A stretch of 64,000 nucleotides of DNA from Stenotrophomonas sp046736075 (GCF_046736075.1 NZ_CP177163.1:372001-436000); one strand, 5' to 3'. Counted from the first letter of the stretch, positions 1-9,393 are shown. A program made the numbers and translations. Notes: generated from the letters alone by a model not told the origin.

Positions 1-8
1 TCACCGCG

Positions 9-812
9 TTATTCCAGCTCCGCCAACCGCGCCCGGTACGCATCGCCGATGCAGTCCGCATCGGCACACGCATCGCGGACCTCCCGTCGCCATTGCCCCT
101 GCGCGGCACTCAGCGCGCCGGCATCCACGGCGTTGGCCCGCACGTTCCTGAACGTGTCCGCCGTTTCCCGATCCAGCGCAGCCAGCTCGGCATCGGCGCA
201 GATCATTGCTTCCACGCGGGAGGAGGCCTTGGCACAGTCGAAACTGGGGTTGGCCACTGCATCGGCGGCGGCAGGCGGCTCCACTTCCGCTTCGTCGGCG
301 TAGTCGTCTGCCTTGGCCGACGCCAGCGGGTCCACTACGTCTTCCGCAGCATCCACCGGCGCCGCCACCACGCGCGAGGATGCGTCCTGGGTCGCCTCGC
401 TGCTGGCCAGGCTCGTGCGGATCGCCGAGCCAATCCCCATGAGATCGCCCGGGAGCACACTGACTTCGACCAGCTGCTGTCCGTCCACGGACTGCGAGGT
501 GTATTGCAGCCGGAGCTTGTAGACGTCCTGACGCGGGTTGTTGAACGGCGCAACCAGGTCGGCTTCGCAGGTGTACCGGCTGATCGCCTCGTCGAAACCT
601 GTGGGATGCGCCAGGGAGATCTGCAGCAGGTCGCGCAGCTTGGCGGCATCCAACGACGCGGCAGCGCTGTTCGTCCCGAGCTCGCGCTGGATGATGCTTC
701 TCACCAGATCCAGCGTGCTGTCATCACCACACGCCGGCGCTTTGCCCTGCCCGCACCCGGCCAGCAGCAACGACAGCGCCATTCCGCTCAGCACGACCTT
801 TGTCATCGACAT
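9..812 (-). CDS. lipoprotein with C-terminal LprI-type domain
   Basis: The 267-residue protein starts at the ATG at 812, which has an AGGAAGG ribosome site; the upstream in-frame extension lacks a signal sequence. A hydrophobic stretch ends in the lipobox LLAGC (Cys about residue 21), so it should be a lipid-anchored envelope protein. Residues about 190-267 carry the Cys-rich pattern FDCAKASS...MICAD...DREL-like...CADADCIG, typical of the LprI / DUF1311 lysozyme-inhibitor-like domain. The middle (about 120-190) is Ala/Asp/Glu-rich and looks like a linker. The domain call is fairly secure. Whether it inhibits lysozyme is inference only. Confidence 0.82.
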   Translation of the reverse strand: MSMTKVVLSGMALSLLLAGCGQGKAPACGDDSTLDLVRSIIQRELGTNSAAASLDAAKLRDLLQISLAHPTGFDEAISRYTCEADLVAPFNNPRQDVYKLRLQYTSQSVDGQQLVEVSVLPGDLMGIGSAIRTSLASSEATQDASSRVVAAPVDAAEDVVDPLASAKADDYADEAEVEPPAAADAVANPSFDCAKASSRVEAMICADAELAALDRETADTFRNVRANAVDAGALSAAQGQWRREVRDACADADCIGDAYRARLAELE

Positions 813-1002
813 CCGTGTCCTTCCTGTCAGTAGAAATGGGCGAACCGCCCGTCCCGTCGGTATCGGCAGGCACATCACATTCTTTAACGCGACATTCCTG
901 CGCCGCCTATGGGAACAAGCGCTACAAGTAGGCCTGCTCTATCATTGAGCCCGATAGAGGCCCGCTCTGGGCCAGTACCCACGCACGCAGGCAGTATCAA
1001 GG

Positions 1003-3762
1003 ATGGCAATCGACTGGCGCCCCTCTGGTTGGGGCAGGCTTCTGACCCGTTCCCCGCACTGGTGGCTTCGCCTCGACGGTGATTACGTCGAGATCAGCAT
1101 CGGCGGCACGCGCCACCGGGAATACGTGGCGGATGCACACCGCGTGCAGGTGATCCCCGGCCTGCTCTGGTCGCGGGTGGAGATCGACGGCGAGGCAGGC
1201 GCCTGGCTGTCGGCCGATGGCCTGCCGAACGCCCGCGGAAGCGCTCTGACTTCGGCCATCGAGATGCTGCTGGATGACCGCCGCCGGCGCGAGCGCAAAG
1301 CCCTGTTCGACGCCGTGCTGGCCCAGATGCTGGCGTGGCTGGGCACTGCCCGCACCCTGATCGACGCAGGAGATCGCGGCCGCCGCTGGATCACCCACGA
1401 GGACCAGGCCGCCCTCCTCGCCGACCGGCCCGTGCTGCCCGTGGCCCCACCCGATCTGGAACCGCTGTTCCTCGATGCGGACATACACGACGACCTGCAG
1501 TCGCCCGCGCACCAGCGTGCCCTGTCGGCCCTGCACGACTGGGCGCTGGACTGGCCCGAGGTGTTTGCCCAGGCCAACGAAGGCATGACCCGCCGCGAGC
1601 TGGTCCTGGCCAAGGCGTTCCTGGACAAGGTCGAGAGCCAGCCGCTCACCGAGGAACAGGCCCGTGCGGTGATCTGCTTCGACAACCGCGTGCAGGTCGT
1701 CGCGTCGGCCGGCTCGGGCAAGACCTCCACGATGGTCGCCAAGGCCGCCTACGCCATTGATCGCGGCTTCGTCGCGCCCGAACGGATCGTCATGCTGGCA
1801 TTCAACAAGGATGCCGCCAACGAACTGCAGGAACGCGCGCAGCGCTCCTTCGAACGTCTGGGCATGGACGACACCGTGGTCGAAGCCCGTACGTTCCATG
1901 CACTGGGCCTGGCCATCATCGCCAAGGCCACCGGCCGCAAGCCGGACATTCCCGACTGGGCCGTCGACGCCACCCAGGGCTTCCACAAGCTCGCCGAGCT
2001 GGTGGATGACCTCAAGGATCGGTCCACCCACTTCCGCACCCAATGGGACATGTTCCGCCTGGTATTCGGCCGCGACCTGCCGCCGCTGGGCGAGGACATG
2101 CTGGCCGATGGCTACGACCGCGACGGCACGCCCTACATCCGCACCCTGCAGGGCGAGCGGGTCAAGAGCATGGAAGAGTGCGTCATCGCCGACTGGCTGT
2201 TCTACAACGGCGTGACCTACCAGTACGAGCGCCAATACGAGTTCGATACCGCCACCGACACCCACCGCCAGTACCGCCCGGACTTCTACTACCCCGACGC
2301 GACGCTGTACCACGAGCATTTCGCGCTCGACGCCAACGGCCAGCCGCCCCCGCACTTCGCCGGCTACATGGACGGCATGGTCTGGAAGCGCGAGGAACAT
2401 GCCCGGCGCGGCACCGCGCTGGCCGAGACCACCTCCTTCGGGCTGCGCAGTGGCCATGCGCTGGACTACCTCGCCGACCAGCTCAGTGCCTCCAGCGTCA
2501 CGCTCGACCCCAACCCGGACCGCGACCTGCCCGACGACGGTGCCAAGCCGATGCCCGATTCGGACCTGATCGGCCTGATGCGCACCTTCATCGCCCATGC
2601 CAAGAGCAGCTGCCTGTCGCTCGACGACATGGCCGAGCGCCTGCGGCAGATGCCCGAGGACCACTTCAAGGAACGTCACCGCCGCTTCCTGGAGATCGCC
2701 AGCCCGGTGATGCAGGCGTGGGACAACGCGCTGGCCGACGAGAAAAGCATCGACTTCGAGGACATGCTGAACATGGCCGCCGGCCTGCTGGAGCAGGACC
2801 GGTATGCGTCGCCCTACGACCTGGTGATGGCCGACGAGTTCCAGGACGCGTCGCGCGCACGGGCCCGCCTCTGCCGCGCGCTGGTGAAACAGCCCGGCAA
2901 GTTCCTGTTTGCCGTGGGCGACGACTGGCAGTCGATCAACCGTTTCGCCGGCGCCGACGTGTCGGTCATGACCGGGTTCCGCGACTGGATGGGGCACGGC
3001 CAGGTACTGAAACTGGAGCAGACCTTCCGCTGCCCGCAGGCGCTCTGCGATATCTCAAGCCGCTTCATCGGCAAAAACCCTGCCCAGATTGCCAAGGTTG
3101 TCCGCTCGGTCACCCCGGCGCATGGGCCGGTGCTGCTGGCCTTCCAGCTCGTCAAACGTGATGAGGTGCCGGACGGCGTGCGGCAGTACCTGGCCGCGCT
3201 GCACCAGCAACTGCTGTCGGGCGAGATTGCGCGGGGCAAAAACGGCCGCGTCTCGGTGTTCGTGCTCGGCCGCTACCGGGCCGACCGCAGCGTGGTGCCT
3301 GCCGACTGGAAGGCCGCGTTCGGCAGCACGATGGACATCGAGTTCCTCACCGTCCACCGCTCCAAGGGCCGAGAGGCCGACTATGTGATCCTGCCGGGCC
3401 TGGTCAACCGCGGCTTCCCCAGCCTGCGTTCGGACGACCCGGTGCTGTCGCTGGCGATGCCGACGGGTGACACCTACCCGCTCAGCGAAGAGCGCCGCCT
3501 GTTCTACGTCGCGCTCACCCGCGCCCGGCGAACGGTCGCCATGTTCACGCTGCTGGGCAAGAACTCACCCTTCCTGGACGAACTGGTGAAGGAAGGCGCC
3601 GTCACGGTCACCGGCGTCTCCGGTATTCCTGTCAAGGAACAGCGCTGCCCGGTATGCAAGGTAGGCGTGTTCGTGGACCGGACCGGGCCGCATGGGGCAT
3701 TCAAGTCGTGCTCCAGTTATCCGGCGTGTCACAACAAGCCGACGTCAATGCGGCGGTGGTGA
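1003..3762 (+). CDS. UvrD/Rep-family DNA helicase, HelD (helicase IV)-like, with C-terminal zinc finger
   Basis: This 919-residue superfamily 1 helicase should unwind DNA 3'-5' using ATP. Visible motifs are Walker A (ASAGSGKTST, about 234), motif II (DEFQDASRAR, about 610), QSINRFAGA, VHRSKGREADYVIL (about 784) and the motif VI stretch FYVALTRARR (about 835). An N-terminal about 200-residue region precedes the helicase core, as in helicase IV. The last 40 residues have CPVC...C...C spacing, a topoisomerase-type zinc finger (about 882-912). Its 3' end overlaps the convergent small peptidase gene by 18 bases. The family is certain; the exact orthology to helD is probable. Confidence 0.93.
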   Translation: MAIDWRPSGWGRLLTRSPHWWLRLDGDYVEISIGGTRHREYVADAHRVQVIPGLLWSRVEIDGEAGAWLSADGLPNARGSALTSAIEMLLDDRRRRERKALFDAVLAQMLAWLGTARTLIDAGDRGRRWITHEDQAALLADRPVLPVAPPDLEPLFLDADIHDDLQSPAHQRALSALHDWALDWPEVFAQANEGMTRRELVLAKAFLDKVESQPLTEEQARAVICFDNRVQVVASAGSGKTSTMVAKAAYAIDRGFVAPERIVMLAFNKDAANELQERAQRSFERLGMDDTVVEARTFHALGLAIIAKATGRKPDIPDWAVDATQGFHKLAELVDDLKDRSTHFRTQWDMFRLVFGRDLPPLGEDMLADGYDRDGTPYIRTLQGERVKSMEECVIADWLFYNGVTYQYERQYEFDTATDTHRQYRPDFYYPDATLYHEHFALDANGQPPPHFAGYMDGMVWKREEHARRGTALAETTSFGLRSGHALDYLADQLSASSVTLDPNPDRDLPDDGAKPMPDSDLIGLMRTFIAHAKSSCLSLDDMAERLRQMPEDHFKERHRRFLEIASPVMQAWDNALADEKSIDFEDMLNMAAGLLEQDRYASPYDLVMADEFQDASRARARLCRALVKQPGKFLFAVGDDWQSINRFAGADVSVMTGFRDWMGHGQVLKLEQTFRCPQALCDISSRFIGKNPAQIAKVVRSVTPAHGPVLLAFQLVKRDEVPDGVRQYLAALHQQLLSGEIARGKNGRVSVFVLGRYRADRSVVPADWKAAFGSTMDIEFLTVHRSKGREADYVILPGLVNRGFPSLRSDDPVLSLAMPTGDTYPLSEERRLFYVALTRARRTVAMFTLLGKNSPFLDELVKEGAVTVTGVSGIPVKEQRCPVCKVGVFVDRTGPHGAFKSCSSYPACHNKPTSMRRW

Positions 3763-4173
3763 TTGGCAAGGGATAAGCGCTACAAAGATTTTGGTCCCTC
3801 GCGGAAGAGACGCCCGCAGCTTCCCCTCCATCACGCCCTTCTTAAGGTCAAACCAAGGATCCATATAGCCTCCCGGCACCTTGAGGAGGTAATGGTAGTC
3901 ACGGTATCGAACGGGGCTGTGGACGCACACAATGCTCCCTTCGGGAGGCGGACTTGGCGGATGCCAATCGGCGACCACCTTGACGCCCTGCTTGAACAAC
4001 GCGTTGGCAATCTCGTCGATCTCAAAACCCTGGGGACGAGCACCCACCGGCTTTCCCTTTTCCTTCTCCAGCCACCGCTTGGCGCGCGCGTATGGAACGG
4101 CCATCAACGACGCCACACACGCTGCGGCGCAACCCCATGTGTCTTCTTGAGAAACTTCGCGATACTTCTGCAT
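3745..4173 (-). CDS. free-standing C39-like cysteine peptidase
   Basis: This 142-residue protein has no signal peptide or membrane segment. The layout matches a papain-like/C39 peptidase: Gln9 then Cys15 in QEDTWGCAAAC (six-residue spacing of oxyanion Gln and nucleophile), His94 in DYHYLLKV and Asp105 in GGYMDPWF. C39 domains normally sit at the N-terminus of peptide-exporting ABC transporters; here there is no transporter and no obvious peptide substrate nearby. The ATG at 4173 is preferred over the GTG at 4179 because a GGAG sits 5 bases before it. Its 3' end overlaps the helicase gene. Base composition is lower in GC than the neighbours, which suggests acquired DNA. The fold call is inference from motifs. 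Confidence 0.68.
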   Translation of the reverse strand: MQKYREVSQEDTWGCAAACVASLMAVPYARAKRWLEKEKGKPVGARPQGFEIDEIANALFKQGVKVVADWHPPSPPPEGSIVCVHSPVRYRDYHYLLKVPGGYMDPWFDLKKGVMEGKLRASLPRGTKIFVALIPCQSPPPH

Positions 4174-4219
4174 TGACACTCCAAATGTAATGCAAGGATG
4201 TGGGAGCTCTCGGACGAGC

Positions 4220-4510
4220 TCAGGCTTTCTCTATTACCAAGGTCCACAGCACCGTCATCACACCGGGCTTGGTCGGATCGAGAGAACTCTGCGGGAACAC
4301 TGACACGACACGCCACCCTGTTGCGTAAAGTTGGGAAACGGTGACGGAGCCGGCTGCCTTGCAACGGAACACCGTGGCGTCATCGAATGGCTTCATCACG
4401 CCGGCCGGCGTGGTCTGGGTTTCAGCCAAGCAGACCTCGCCCTGACCAGCCCACGCAGTGCTGGAAGCTGCGAGCAGGGCACCGGCCAACCAGATACCGT
4501 TGAGATTCAT
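4220..4510 (-). CDS. small secreted protein of unknown function
   Basis: The protein has 96 residues. The ATG at 4510 is preceded by AGGGAA and opens a clear Sec signal peptide ending at about SSTAWA (residue 21). The mature part is about 75 residues with two Cys (VCLAE and FRCKAAG), possibly a disulfide, and the motif YATGWRVVSVFPQ. I do not recognise the family. It lies between the C39-like peptidase gene (same strand, about 46 bases downstream) and the DUF6765-like gene. Confidence 0.6.
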   Translation of the reverse strand: MNLNGIWLAGALLAASSTAWAGQGEVCLAETQTTPAGVMKPFDDATVFRCKAAGSVTVSQLYATGWRVVSVFPQSSLDPTKPGVMTVLWTLVIEKA

Positions 4511-4624
4511 GTGACATTCCCTGTAAGCCGCCGTCCTGGCTGCCATCCAAATCTAGCGCATCCGTATCGGGGGCCGCCAGCGTCTCGAACGCTATGGGTA
4601 ATCCCAGAGATGGGACGGAGCCGG

Positions 4625-5311
4625 CTATACGAGTTTGGATTCAAGATCATCCAGAAGGTCGTAAACCTTTTTAATGGTCGCGCGCCCTTTCAATCGATCT
4701 TGGACAACGCTCATAGCTTTAGCATCATAGTCCAAATCGCTCGCAATCCTCTTGATTCTTTCATCGAAATCAAAGAGATGCGCGATCTCGACTACCCGCC
4801 CTATGCCTTTCTTTTTCTCTTGGCCGCCAGGCTCCAAACATGTGTAGAGCGCATTGACATAGTCGATGAATTTTGCGGGAAACAACGGCACGTGATCTGG
4901 CTTGTGACCATCAAGCAGATGGCCGATCGGAGCGTCGTACGCGACCTCTTCGGAGTGGACAATCTTTGTGTGAGCAAAGCTATCTGCAAACGCGTGAATC
5001 ACCACGCCGATCTTCCAGTGCTCAGTGCCAGCCGTGAGCATGTCAGCAACGCACCTGGCCAAACGAGTCCTTCGCTTTGCCACGTCCGATCCGTGCAACG
5101 AGTGAAGCACTTTCATTATCTGCCGCGGGCGGCCGCCATTGAGCCACTTAATTGCATTACGCGTTGCTTTCAGGTCGTCGAATTCATCCGGCAACTGCGA
5201 TCCCCATGCCAGTTCAAGCGCAGAACTGACGCACCAACCTGCCAAGCGGGCCACGACAAATGTCGTATATCCATGTCCATCTTCGTTGTATTGAATCTGC
5301 ATTACGGCCAT
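4625..5311 (-). CDS. DUF6765-like protein with H-x3-D-x3-H motif
   Basis: The 228-residue protein starts at the ATG at 5311, with AAGGAG 7 bases upstream. The N-terminus (HGYTTFVVARLAGW...WGSQLPDEFDD, about 13-46) and the central motif HAFADSFAH (His106, Asp110, His114) resemble the DUF6765 family and zinc-dependent phospholipase C / S1-P1 nuclease-like helical folds, where such residues bind metal. No signal peptide or membrane helix is visible. GC content is clearly lower than in flanking genes, which points to horizontal acquisition together with the two genes downstream. Biochemical function is unknown; the family likeness is from pattern recognition only. Confidence 0.65.
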   Translation of the reverse strand: MAVMQIQYNEDGHGYTTFVVARLAGWCVSSALELAWGSQLPDEFDDLKATRNAIKWLNGGRPRQIMKVLHSLHGSDVAKRRTRLARCVADMLTAGTEHWKIGVVIHAFADSFAHTKIVHSEEVAYDAPIGHLLDGHKPDHVPLFPAKFIDYVNALYTCLEPGGQEKKKGIGRVVEIAHLFDFDERIKRIASDLDYDAKAMSVVQDRLKGRATIKKVYDLLDDLESKLV

Positions 5312-5384
5312 GCGCTTTCTCCTTGTCGTTGAGAGCCCACACTGCCGAGCGGGCTACCGGTGTCGGCAGCCCGCCCTCGACGCA

Positions 5385-6749
5385 CTAGTTGAGCGCGAAC
5401 GTGACCGGCACGCTCACCCGCCCCGCCACGCCTTCCCCGTTCTCCTGCGCCGGATTGAACCGCCAGGTCCGGGCGGCCTCCATTGCCGCCCTGTCCAGAT
5501 CGCGGTTGGCTGACGTCTTTGAGATGGACACGTTGGTGACCGTGCCGTCGGCGGATACATCCACGATCAGCGTCACTTGGCCTTCTATGCCGGCGCGGAA
5601 TGCCGCCGGCGGGTAGCGCGGCGGATTCATGCTTTTGGACGTCGCATCCACCGTGGCTTCGGTACGGGACCGGGCGGAATCGGACGCGGGCTCGCCGGAC
5701 GGACGGGCCGCCGCTGACGATGACGATGACGACGCCTGGGCAGGCTCGCCCCTGTCCCGCCGCATCTGCGCGCGGGCTTCGGCGACCACGTCAGACGGAC
5801 AGCCCTTCTGCGCCGCTTCTTTCGCCGCCTTGCCGAGGAATTCGCACGCGCTCTGGTCGCCCTTGCCGCCCATGCAGTAGTCGTTGGCCAGCAACGACGA
5901 CTTGGCGAGCGACAGGCATTCCTCGTGAAGGACTTCTGCCGGCGTTCTGCTGGTGACGGCACACCCTTCCATGACCTTGTTGGCCACCCAGCCGGCGATA
6001 TCGCGGCAGGCATTGAAGTTGCCCGACTTGCAGTTGGAACGCGCCTCTTCCTCCCCCTTGGCAATCACCTCGCACTTGCCGCCGGCCGCTACCGGCGCCT
6101 CCTGCGGCGGCTCGCTGGCCACCTCGGGCACGTCTGCGGCCGCACTGGCGGCGATGCCGCTGGCGGGCGCCTCAGGCGCCAGCGGCGCGCCGGATTCGAT
6201 CATGTCCGCCAGAAGAATGTGATTGAGCCTGCCACCCACGGTGGAGATACCGAAGCCGCATACCGGCACACCGCGCGTGCCGAACATGGGGGAGTCCTTG
6301 CCGCCGGTCACCAGCTGGCCCTCGGCGATGCGTCGGTTGATGACGGCGCTGCTGTTCGGCGACCACACCTCGTAGGCCGATGCACCCACGTTGAGCGTGC
6401 CCACGGACAGGCTGTCGCCGTTGACCTGGACCGTGCGGCCAAACCGGGTGGCGACGCCCTCGAAGTACACTGCCTCACCCGCCTTCAGCGGCCCGGTTTC
6501 CCTGGCGAGATCACGTCGGCCCGCCGATGCATCCAACGCCCCCGAGGTGGTCGCGCTGACGAAGTGGATCTTCATCTCCAGGCACGTCTTGCTGGCACCG
6601 TCGTTGGCGTTGGGATACGCCTCCAGGTACGCCGGCAGGTGCTGTTCGATCTCGGCCAGGCCGGGATTCTCCTCAAGCCCCTTCTTCTGCGCACACCCGA
6701 TGGCGAGCATGGCAACGGACACAACCACCACATTCCGCATGGACCGCAT
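5385..6749 (-). CDS. lipoprotein with Cys-rich middle and C-terminal TonB-type domain
   Basis: The 454-residue protein starts at the ATG at 6749, behind a GGGGG ribosome site. The lipobox LAIGC is followed by Ala at +2, which predicts outer-membrane retention. Residues about 20-180 form a possible SH3/OB-like beta domain, about 200-320 is Cys-rich (at least ten Cys), and a Ser/Ala-rich linker (about 315-370) leads to a TonB C-terminal fold (NPPRYPPAAFRAGIEGQV ... ANRDLDRAAMEAARTWRFNPA). TonB domains normally bind TonB-dependent receptors and hang from an inner-membrane helix. A lipid anchor is odd for an energy transducer, so this is probably a TonB-fold protein with another role. Confidence 0.85.
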   Translation of the reverse strand: MRSMRNVVVVSVAMLAIGCAQKKGLEENPGLAEIEQHLPAYLEAYPNANDGASKTCLEMKIHFVSATTSGALDASAGRRDLARETGPLKAGEAVYFEGVATRFGRTVQVNGDSLSVGTLNVGASAYEVWSPNSSAVINRRIAEGQLVTGGKDSPMFGTRGVPVCGFGISTVGGRLNHILLADMIESGAPLAPEAPASGIAASAAADVPEVASEPPQEAPVAAGGKCEVIAKGEEEARSNCKSGNFNACRDIAGWVANKVMEGCAVTSRTPAEVLHEECLSLAKSSLLANDYCMGGKGDQSACEFLGKAAKEAAQKGCPSDVVAEARAQMRRDRGEPAQASSSSSSAAARPSGEPASDSARSRTEATVDATSKSMNPPRYPPAAFRAGIEGQVTLIVDVSADGTVTNVSISKTSANRDLDRAAMEAARTWRFNPAQENGEGVAGRVSVPVTFALN

Positions 6750-6989
6750 GAAACCCCCTGTCGTACTGATGATCAACGGTCGTGTACGCGTCGATCATCC
6801 ACATCGCATTGCAGCGCAATGCTTCCTTTTAGCCCTTCAACGCACGCATGTCTGCAGGGCCTGATACGGCCACAGTCGTGCATGAGTGCCCCTCCCGCAA
6901 CACGTCGTCCTTACGGGCAGGAGGATTCTACGTTGGAATGCCCCTGTTGCTGGCGGCACCTTATGCAGCCGCCTGGCACAACCTGCCGC

Positions 6990-7712
6990 TTACTCCCCGC
7001 GCTGGACGTCCACCGCTGCGGCCGCCTCTGGCGCCAGGGTATGGATGACGGTCCCGTCCGCCCTGAGAAACTCGATCGCGCCGTAGCCCTCTGCAGTGAC
7101 CGTCAACCGCAGGCGGGGCGTATCGGCGGTGTCATGCAGCGCGATCGCCGGCGTGCCGTCCGGCGCAACCACCATCTTGATGCGCGTGGGTGCCGCGATG
7201 CCCGGCACCAGACGGTTGTCCAGCGCGGGCTCGCGGAGCAGCGGCGGCGCCTGATTGATCGAGAACGCCACCTCCCCGTCCGGCGACACGCGCCAGCCGA
7301 TGGCGTCCAGCGCAGGATGGTCCAGCGCAAGAACGGCCATTCCGCCAGGAACATCGGCCGTCCCAAAGCCACCCCGCTCGCTGCCCGTTTCGTCGTACAG
7401 CACCATGCCGGCAACGTTGAAGGCACGGCGGTACTGGATGCCATCGATGATCGGCGCAGGGGTGCGGCCGGAAAGCGTCATGCGGATCACGCCGTTGTCG
7501 TCGACGATATCGATGCGTCGTGCGGTGATCCGATCGGTGTCAGGGACGGCGATCGTCGTCTCCGGCGTTCGCGACACGATGATGCGCTGCAATGCCTCCA
7601 GCGAGGGCCGCGACGTGGGCACGCCGTCGGCTGCGCCGGCCAGCAACGGGCAGGCCCGCAGCAGCGAAATGATGATGGCAGGCGCGAGGTCCTTGACGTG
7701 AGTGCCTGTCAT
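6990..7712 (-). CDS. secreted beta-rich protein of unknown function in a metallo-beta-lactamase operon
   Basis: The 240-residue protein starts at an ATG that overlaps the upstream gene's stop codon (ATGA, 7709-7712), so translation is probably coupled. A hydrophobic N-terminus (LAPAIIISLL...LLAGAADG) looks like a signal sequence. Two related strand-rich segments recur: RIDIVDDNGVIRMTL near residue 70 and RIKMVVAPDGTPAIAL near residue 180, the second followed by RLRLTVTAEGYG. This suggests a repeat-built beta structure. I do not recognise the family. Its place as third gene after two metallo-beta-lactamase-fold enzymes suggests a shared pathway. Confidence 0.75.
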   Translation of the reverse strand: MTGTHVKDLAPAIIISLLRACPLLAGAADGVPTSRPSLEALQRIIVSRTPETTIAVPDTDRITARRIDIVDDNGVIRMTLSGRTPAPIIDGIQYRRAFNVAGMVLYDETGSERGGFGTADVPGGMAVLALDHPALDAIGWRVSPDGEVAFSINQAPPLLREPALDNRLVPGIAAPTRIKMVVAPDGTPAIALHDTADTPRLRLTVTAEGYGAIEFLRADGTVIHTLAPEAAAAVDVQRGE

Positions 7713-8572
7713 CGCCACACCACCCACGATCCCGGCTGCACCGGCTGGACATCCAGGGCCATCCCCCTGGCCCGCGCCGCCAGTGCGCGTACGGGCGCTT
7801 CCACTTCCTGGTACTCCGCAATGCCCGAGATGCCGTAGTGGATGGGCACGATGGACCGCGCGCCAAGGATGGTGGCGGCAGCGATGGCCTGTTCGGGGGT
7901 GAGCACCCCCGGCTGTCCGCTGACCGGTTTACGCCAGCCGAACCGGGCACCGTTGATCGGCAGAAAGGCCATGTCGAAGGGACCCAACTGTCGCGCGATC
8001 TTCCACCAGTGCCCGTGCCACATCGTGTCGCCGCCGTGGAAGATCCGACGCCCGCCTGCCGACACCACCCACGACACCTGCGGGTCGCCGTAGCCATCCG
8101 ACGCAGGCACCGCGGTGGCGGTGAAGTCGCCCAGCAACTGCGGCTCCCACAGCGTTGCAGGCCGCGCCCGTGCTTTCGGGGGGATCGGGAGCGGATGCGT
8201 GCCGGCGGGATGGATCACGCTGCCCCCCGCATGCAGCGCCTGCGCCACGGCGCCCGCATCGAAATGATCCGAATGGACGTGGGTCAGCAGCACGGTGGTC
8301 TCGCCCACCGGGTCGGCTACCGGGATCAGCGCGTCCGGCAGGGCCCTGCCCCACTCGGCCACATTGGTCAGCGGGTCGATGAACAAGGTCGAGCCGGGCA
8401 ACTGCAGACGGATGCCTGCCCAGGCCAGCCGCTGGATGCGCAGGCCGCCCTGTGTCGGCACCTGCGCGGCAGCGAACGATGCGGGCAGCAGCAGCGCCGT
8501 CGCTCCGGCCGCACAGCCGGACAGGAAGGCCCGTCGCCCCACCCAGACACCGCCCGATGCAGGCGTGCTCAT
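7709..8572 (-). CDS. exported metallo-beta-lactamase-fold hydrolase (UlaG/NAPE-PLD-like)
   Basis: The protein has 287 residues. The N-terminus has a twin-arginine-like signal (GRRAFLSG followed by a hydrophobic Ala/Leu run), so a folded, metal-loaded enzyme may be sent to the periplasm by Tat. The metal motif THVHSDHFD (about 97), HGGDTMW (about 177) and PIHYG (about 246) give the full HxHxDH...D...H set for two metals. The architecture fits the L-ascorbate-6-phosphate lactonase / NAPE-PLD-like branch. It overlaps its upstream neighbour by 4 bases and its downstream neighbour by 4 bases, making a tight operon. The substrate is unknown. Confidence 0.88.
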   Translation of the reverse strand: MSTPASGGVWVGRRAFLSGCAAGATALLLPASFAAAQVPTQGGLRIQRLAWAGIRLQLPGSTLFIDPLTNVAEWGRALPDALIPVADPVGETTVLLTHVHSDHFDAGAVAQALHAGGSVIHPAGTHPLPIPPKARARPATLWEPQLLGDFTATAVPASDGYGDPQVSWVVSAGGRRIFHGGDTMWHGHWWKIARQLGPFDMAFLPINGARFGWRKPVSGQPGVLTPEQAIAAATILGARSIVPIHYGISGIAEYQEVEAPVRALAARARGMALDVQPVQPGSWVVWR

Positions 8573-9393
8573 GCGACCTCCGCCGGACGTGCCAGATAGG
8601 TATCCAGTTCGAAAATGCCTTGGGCGTCGATCGCCTCCAGGTTGCGCTGGTGCCAGATCCTCTCGAAGTCGGTCGGCTCGACGCCGGGCGCCAGGCAGGT
8701 GTCCACCGCGATGGCCGCAATCCTCTCTCCCAGCGGCCCCGCGTCTGCCTGCGCGCGCAGGGTTACCACCGTGCGCCGCAGGTGCTCCAGATAGTGCAGC
8801 GCATTATCGAGCACCGTCGCGTTGAACGCGCCGATATGTCCCCCGACCACGGTGCCGCGCCCGAACTGCCTGGCCCGGCCAATCGCCGTCCGGATCTGAG
8901 CCGGGTCCGCCTTGGAGAGATAGACGATGTTGCCCACGATGTTGTCGCCGACGCAGACCAGGTCGGCAGTGGGGACATCCACGCTGAGGTGGTCCAGGGT
9001 TTTGCCGGGATTATGCAGCAGGCGAAGCTCATGGCGACCCCAGCGGATGCGCATCGCGCTGTCGAACACCACCTGCGGCTCACGGTAGAAGGCATCCACG
9101 CGGCGGTTCTGCGACAGGAACGTGTGGCGATAGTTGCGATGCGCCACCGTCATCGCCTCGGGAAACACGGTGAGCCCGGCGATGTGATCGCTCATGAAAT
9201 GGGTGAAGACCATCATGCGTACGGTCTTCCCCATCTGCCGGCACAGCAGATCGCGCAACCGGCCGGCATCGTCGGCGCTTGCGAGGGCGTCGACCAGCAG
9301 CACCGCGTCGCCGTCGAAGAACACGGTCGCGACGGACGCATGATCGTCGCCGACGCAGAGCGAGACGTCCGGACCCAGTGGTGTCAGATGCAC
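8569..9393 (-). CDS. metallo-beta-lactamase-fold hydrolase (SoxH/quinoprotein-relay-like)
   Basis: The protein has 274 residues and no signal peptide. It has the variant metal motif THFMSDHIAG (His-x-Met-x-Asp-His, with Met in place of the second His), CVGDNIVGNI and VVGGHIGAF. Replacing the usual second His by Met is unusual and may change metal use. It is the first gene of the three-gene operon and is divergent from the LysR gene at 9526. A quinoprotein-relay or SoxH-like relationship is plausible from general layout. The substrate is unknown. Confidence 0.86.
   Translation of the reverse strand: MHLTPLGPDVSLCVGDDHASVATVFFDGDAVLLVDALASADDAGRLRDLLCRQMGKTVRMMVFTHFMSDHIAGLTVFPEAMTVAHRNYRHTFLSQNRRVDAFYREPQVVFDSAMRIRWGRHELRLLHNPGKTLDHLSVDVPTADLVCVGDNIVGNIVYLSKADPAQIRTAIGRARQFGRGTVVGGHIGAFNATVLDNALHYLEHLRRTVVTLRAQADAGPLGERIAAIAVDTCLAPGVEPTDFERIWHQRNLEAIDAQGIFELDTYLARPAEVA

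Noticed and set aside
997..2997. 666-residue open frame on the minus strand
   Set aside because: It is the antisense shadow of the helicase gene: rich in His/Gly/Val/Gln, with no domain or ribosome site, while the plus frame has all helicase motifs.
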